Source of the DNA: Amorphophallus konjac
Taxonomy: Eukaryota; Streptophyta; Magnoliopsida; Alismatales; Araceae
DNA length: 64,000 bases
Reading direction: 5' to 3'
NCBI GenBank assembly: GCA_022559845.1
Contig: CM040118.1
Location: 446,212,053-446,276,052 of the forward strand
Shown: positions 59,443 to 64,000 of the stretch, piece after piece
Layout of the letters: each line of letters starts with the position of its first letter
Position numbering within the stretch: position 1 is the first letter of the stretch
Position numbers and translations under genes: made by a program
The notes under the pieces: generated by a model
The model's input: only the letters and a program-made list of their open reading frames with translations
What the model was told of the DNA's origin: nothing
Databases searched by the model: none

Positions 59443-60387
59443 GGTATTCCGTAGCTCGGATTCTCGCGATCTCGCGCACTTCATCTACCAGGTCCAAGTT
59501 TTCAAATAATTTCTGCTCATTTGGCTTGGGCAAGAAATTGATAACTTGAAGAGAAGGGCTATCGATCTCCAGTGGAATGACTGCCTCCGTGCCATATACT
59601 AGTTGGAATGGAGTTTCGCCTGTGGCAGCTCTCGGAGTGGTTCGGTGCGACCATAGTACACTAGGAAATTCCTCGAGCCAATTACCCTTAGCTTTCCCGA
59701 GCCTGATTTTGATGCCTTTGATGATAGTTTTGTTGGCATTCTCGACTAGTCTGTTAGCCTGTGGGTGTGCTACCGAGGTGAAGTGGTTGCAAATATGTAG
59801 GTCAATGCACCTATTCTTAAAATAAGTGCAGTTGAATTGTCAACCGTTATCACTCACAATCACTTGGGGGATGCCAAAGCGACAGACGATCGACCTCCAC
59901 ATGAAGCTCCAGATTACAACTTCCGTTATTTTGGCAGTAGCTTCAGCCTCAATCCATTTGGAGAAATAGTCGATGGCGACGATAAGAAACTTTTTCTGAG
60001 CCTGGGCCACAAGAAATGGACCCAGGACATCGATTCCCCACCAAGCGAAGGGGTAAGGCTTGGTCAGGGTCACGAGTTTCGAGGCAGGCTGGTGGATTAA
60101 GTGGTCAAACCGCTGGCACCAGTCGCATTTCTGAACGTACGTCGAGCAGTCACGGTGGAGAGTGGGCTACCAATAGCCTCGGCGTAATAGAATTCTCGCA
60201 ATTGATCATCCTCCATGGTGGGTGCCGCAGATTCCTTCGTGCACTTCCTCTATTACTTGATGGGCTTCTGGGGCGTCGAGGCACTTGAGGAGGGGGCTGG
60301 CGAAGGATCGTCTGTAAAGGGTTCCATCAAGGAGGATGAACCGTCGAGCTTGATACTTTAGTCTCCTCGCTTCCCGAGGATCGGTGG
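59443..60387 (-). pseudogene. Tat-lineage Ty3 integrase fragment 'H'
   Basis: Minus-strand coding remnant. The zinc-binding region comes first (L-Y-R-R-S, then E-V-H-E-G-I-C-G-T-H-H-G-G near 60215). The catalytic core follows: W-W-G-I-D-V-L-G-P-F near 60030, S-D-N-G near 59845, and H-P-Q-A-N-R-L-V-E-N near 59765-59740, giving the D-D-E triad. The C-terminal R-T-T-P, T-G-E-T-P-F and Y-G-T-E-A-V-I-P-L-E-I motifs typical of Tat and Ogre-type elements come last. Stops at S-D-N-G-* and Y-W-* fit CGA-to-TGA and CAG-to-TAG. It is cut by A on one side and by LTR I on the other. The rest of this element is outside the window. It is the oldest layer of the stack. Confidence 0.85.
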
Positions 60388-61937
60388 TGTCACGCCCCGG
60401 GCCGATAGCAGCGGAACGTGTCATTTGCTCGGAACGTGACAGTTAAACAGTCGTGAATGATCAAGAGCAATCGCATAAGACCAAGATAATTTCGAACAAC
60501 GATAGAAATTTCATTTCTAATATGAATCTCTTACAAGAACTTGTTGTCCATCTTGGAGACTTTAACATAATGGAAAAGAAGATAACGACATACTAACAGA
60601 CTTAGACAAGATAACTGAATAAGAGACGCCAAGCTGACTTAGCTAGACAACACTATCTAGACTCAAGAAAGATAAAAGACTCGGGTTCACTAGTTTCCAC
60701 AGCTCGCATGCACACTTGTCCCGCCCGTGTGAGTCTCGGTCTTGCTAGCCACCTGATTACCTGAAAATGTTGGAATAAAATGGAGTGAGCGAACGCTCAG
60801 TAGGAAATTATATCTCAAGAACTAGCAATGGGTTTAAGTAATTATAATTTCTCACATGTAAATGCAATAAGGCTATGCATGTAGAAATAACTGAACAAGT
60901 AACTAATCAAGAGAATAACACATCGGCCAAAACCTTCAAGCGAATATTAAACAAGAAACTTTCATGAGAGACTTTATAGATTATTGGCTATTTCACGCAA
61001 GTACATTGCCCGTGTCGGGCCACGCTAGTAAAGTCACGCAAGTCAAGTCACGCACGCAAGAAAAGAGAGATCGTGGAATGCCAAAGATCAAGATAAAGAG
61101 TACTCCGGTGCAATGCTAGACACCGTTATCATTAAAACTCCCATGGGCACAAGTACTTTCGGGCGCTCCTCCCAGGACCAGATCGGGCCCTATATGTACA
61201 GCATTCACGATAGATCTAGACATCCACGATAGTTTATAGCCAATAAGGAGTTCCAAGAACAAGCTTTAATTAGGATGATAAGATAAGATTTTCATGGAAT
61301 TCAAGGGCAAGACCCTTGAGTAAGGACATACTGGCGATAAAATCCACGCAAAGTATATAAATCATGACATGTCGATAAACTGGGTGGAATTGGTTCCCTA
61401 ACCGGGTACCATGACAAATAAGTGCCCATATGTAGATGGTCACTCCTTTATATAGAATTGTGATCTACAAGAACAGCATGTTAATAACATGAGGTCCACA
61501 AGAATCATCATAACAAAATTGATATAGAATTGGGGTCTACAATAACATCTCATTGATGGCATGTTTTCCCCCATTCCTTAAGATAGTTCTCATATCATAC
61601 ATATAGTATAACATGAGGGCCGGTATACCATGTTTCATTAGAGTGACATGGTAAAGATTGTGTAATGGGTTTTTAGGGTACAACCAGCTCAGTCGACCTT
61701 GAGGGAATCCAAGGTACGAGGAGTCTTACGGAGATCTCTATGACTAACTCGGTAGTCCAAAGGAACGGAATGTCCAATGGAGAGCTTGTATGTCAATGAG
61801 AATTGAGTGTGATCGATAAAACAATCGTGAAACGTGGGACTATACTCACGGAGTGGAGATATAGTGCCGATATATTATATAACATATAAAACCATCGGTT
61901 AACAGTAGCAATAAAAATATCAGTTTTCAGGAAAATA

Positions 61938-62245
61938 ACGACTTAAGATAAGTCTTCTCTTAAGTAAACAACGCCTTACAGAAGGGCGTTATACAGACAT
62001 TTTCTATTTCCAGAAATTTAATATTACAATTTTTTTTTATCTAAAACACGCCCTGTTCAGGGGCGTTTTATTTCGATTTGACGACCTGAACAGTAGTCGT
62101 CCATTCTTTTAATTCTATATTTGTCAGAATTCTATTTCCTATATTTTTCAAAAAAAATGCCCTGTCAAGGGGCGTTAGTTAGGTATTCACGCCCTGGTCC
62201 AGGGCGTTAGTTTCATGAGTCACGATCTGAATCAGGTCGTTAATT
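61938..62245. repeat. Phased palindrome array in LTR I, cluster 1
   Basis: Units start at 61938, 61971 (33), 62048, 62081 (33), 62158, 62189 (31) and 62222 (33). The arms are ACGCCC/GGGCGTT alternating with ACGACC/GGTCGTT or close variants, around a centre of about 8-10 bp. AT-rich spacers separate the units. Confidence 0.85.
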
Positions 62246-62445
62246 CTTCAGGGGTCATAAATAGGAACGAAAATATGTATATCAAGCAATTCACAGAGAT
62301 GAAATATTATGGACAGGACATGAACAATTATCAAATTTTCATGGATGAGCAGGCAAACTAACAGGTAGAGACATGCTTTATTATAGAATCAGGATTTCAT
62401 ATAAACCATATTTTAATGTGGGTATTTAATAGTTTCATGAAATTA

Positions 62446-62567
62446 ACGCCTAAGTACAGGGCGTCTATTATGAAATTGACGACCTCTGGGATGGTCGTTT
62501 CTTTTTAAAGTAGCGCCCTAGTCTGGGTCGCGTATTTTAAAATCACGCCCTTGGCAAGGACGTTTCT
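62446..62567. repeat. Phased palindrome array in LTR I, cluster 2
   Basis: Units start at 62446, 62479 (33), 62513 (34) and 62545 (32), with ACGCC-, ACGACC-, GCGCCC- and ACGCCC-type arms. Confidence 0.85.
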
Positions 62568-63066
62568 TTCAAAAACTCAACAGAAACGTTTAAAACTTTA
62601 AGAAAACTATATGCATGAACTGATATATGGTTTAAACAGAATTACTATGGGGATTTGGGCTACAATGCTTGAGAAAACCTACCTTAAGAAGATTTGGGAA
62701 GATGGAACGTGAAGGATTAGATAGAAGATGAGCTCTGTTGCTTCAACAACAACAAAATATCCACAACAGCAGCAGCAGCAGGAGGTAGAACAAATGTTCT
62801 TCAGAGATCTTCACGCTACAGAACCTGTAGAGGAAGAGAAAAAGAAGGAAGATGAAGATGTTAATAATCTTCATAGTTATAATCGACGTTTAAGGAAAAA
62901 GATAGAAGAATGTTACCTATTCTTCGACGGCAGCAGCAGAGTTTCCTGAACAAGAAGAAGAATAATTATTCTTCACGAACTCTAAAGAATCATAGGAAAG
63001 GCTACAGGAATACATACCGTAACAGACGATCGATCAAATAGTTTTTTGGGCTTGGGTGATCAAAGG

Positions 63067-63074
63067 TATTTATA
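63067..63074 (-). promoter_or_regulatory. TATA box of LTR I
   Basis: TATAAATA on the minus strand, at the same relative place as the TATA box of the D LTR. One palindrome cluster lies upstream of it (63219-63456) and two downstream. Confidence 0.6.
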
Positions 63075-63218
63075 GGATTTTGGGGGTCCTATTAGGGTTA
63101 GAGTTTGAGTGAGGGTAATATATTCCTATTAGAGTCCTTGCCCTATTAACCACTTACTAGATTAACATGATCCTTCCCTGGATAAGCTCTGGGTTCGAAC
63201 GGTTCACGAATGGAATTA

Positions 63219-63456
63219 ACGACTTTGGTCAGGGCGTCGATTCCTGAATTGACGACCTGGTTCAAGTCGTTTCTTAAGAAGCGCCTTGTGTAAGGGCGTT
63301 TCATGTTTAAAAACACGCCCATGAAAGGGGCGTTTCTTTTACTTGCCCTATTTGGTGTTTGGAGTTTGACGCCATGTGGTGAGGGCATCCTTTCTTTAAT
63401 CACGCCTCGTATGAGGGCGTTTCTTATTTAATTAGCGCCTTTATAAGAGGCGTTAT
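63219..63456. repeat. Phased palindrome array in LTR I, cluster 3
   Basis: Units start at 63219, 63252 (33), 63281 (29), 63315 (34), 63369 (54), 63402 (33) and 63435 (33). The arms are mostly ACGCC(C)/GGGCGTTT or ACGACC/GTCGTTT. The cluster is about 150-390 bp upstream of the TATA box. Confidence 0.85.
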
Positions 63457-64000
63457 TTTCTTCTTGGTTTATTATTTACTTGTTTTCCTTACATCTATTT
63501 ATATTTCTATGTACATACATATATAGGTTAATGTTATGCACACATATATATATATATTGCATTAATGGGAGAAGATGATAAAACGTGTTAAAAAGCCCAT
63601 TAATTGCTTGGGTTGAGTTTGGGCCAATGGAGCTTAGCATTAACTTAAATGTTTTTAAGGTTAATTGTTAATCCTTTATCAAGGCCTAATAATTTTATTT
63701 ATAACTAGTTATTTCTATTTGGTCCTTTTTACACAAGTTTACTTTGTTTGGAAGTCTTATTTGCTTATTTGTTAAAACCTTACACATACGACTTATATCT
63801 TTTAATAATTTGCATGTATTTCCGTATATGCATAAATAAGGTTCTTAAGACTATCATAATTTTCCCTCTAAGGTTCTATACCTCATTGATTTGGTGTGGC
63901 TAGTTCGCACATACATTGAGATCTTAGTAATCTTCCATTTAGAGATTTTATTGCTCATAAGTTCTTTAACTTTTATTAGTCATTGTCCTAGGTATCAGAG

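Larger units (their letters stand above)
60388..64000 (-). repeat. Partial LTR 'I', relative of the D LTR
   Basis: It begins TGTCACGCCCCGGGCC, matching the outer end of the D LTR (TGTCACGCCCCGAGCC). The same layout follows: a shared block at 61665-61800 (D: 46173-46310), a minus-strand TATA box at 63067-63074, and palindrome clusters in comparable positions. No LTR end, primer site or purine tract is reached before the window ends, so the LTR is longer than 3.6 kb or contains an insertion. No gene is supported. The frame at 62728-62949 with a CAG run is antisense within the LTR. Confidence 0.75.

Noticed and set aside
62728..62949. 73-codon ORF with a glutamine run
   Set aside because: The run comes from a CAG microsatellite. 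The frame is antisense within LTR I and has no counterpart in the D LTR.
61938..63456. CRISPR-like array (regular repeats of about 32 bp)
   Set aside because: The repeated part is a pair of short complementary arms with variable centres, not an identical repeat with unique spacers. There are no cas genes and the DNA is clearly plant nuclear.

Overview
The window is repeat-dense nuclear DNA from a flowering plant with a large, retrotransposon-rich genome. I cannot name the species. The evidence is several plant-specific LTR-retrotransposon lineages (Tekay-type chromovirus, Tat, Athila-like, SIRE-like Copia), plant-type primer binding sites (tRNA-iMet and tRNA-Asp type), and a plant mobile domain (PMD) gene with introns. 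I see no host gene that looks functional, and no tRNA, rRNA or CRISPR locus. Almost everything can be placed in one nested stack of LTR elements, and most boundaries carry TG...CA ends plus a 5-bp target-site duplication (TSD).

Layout. The oldest visible layer is a broken Tat-lineage integrase on the minus strand (59443-60387, 'H'). Into it went an Athila-like element 'A' (9782-59442; reconstructed LTRs about 2.49 and 2.46 kb). A was itself hit several times. Its 5' LTR was hit by a Ty3-type element 'G' (753-9781, left end off the window) that carries an antisense seven-exon PMD gene, and by a solo Copia LTR 'B' (10400-12251, TSD ccatg). Its internal region was hit by a non-coding long-LTR element 'C' (16876-25968, minus). 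Its 3' LTR was hit by 'E2' (28315-57622, TSD cccat). E2 was then hit in its ORF by a SIRE-like gag-only Copia element 'E3' (31368-43495, minus, TSD ccgcc), and in its 3' LTR by a Tekay-type element 'D' (44820-55770, minus, TSD gaata, two 3131-bp LTRs). G was hit at the PMD start codon by a solo LTR 'J' of the E2 family (4784-6853, TSD tcctt). G also abuts a Copia LTR remnant at 1-752. The right edge (60388-64000) is a partial LTR 'I', a relative of the D LTR.

Coding content is all transposon-derived and mostly decayed by C-to-T type nonsense changes with few frameshifts: the PMD gene, D gag-pol, E3 gag, the E2 integrase/chromodomain tail and the H integrase. Unusual coding material includes a histone H2B fragment inside the A LTRs, an acidic 31-residue tandem-repeat ORF in A, and an otherwise open 300-codon ORF of unknown function in E2 that is split only by E3.

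The most striking non-coding signals are two. First, four different LTR families (G, C, D, I) carry tandem arrays of short imperfect palindromes with a step of about 29-34 bp. The arm sequence differs between families while the pairing and spacing are kept. Shorter, tighter palindromes (GGTCGACC or TGTCGACA cores, about 18-23 bp apart) occur in B, C and E3. Second, three Copia LTRs share a two-hairpin structure whose arms covary. These look like protein-binding or RNA-structure modules under selection within the LTRs.
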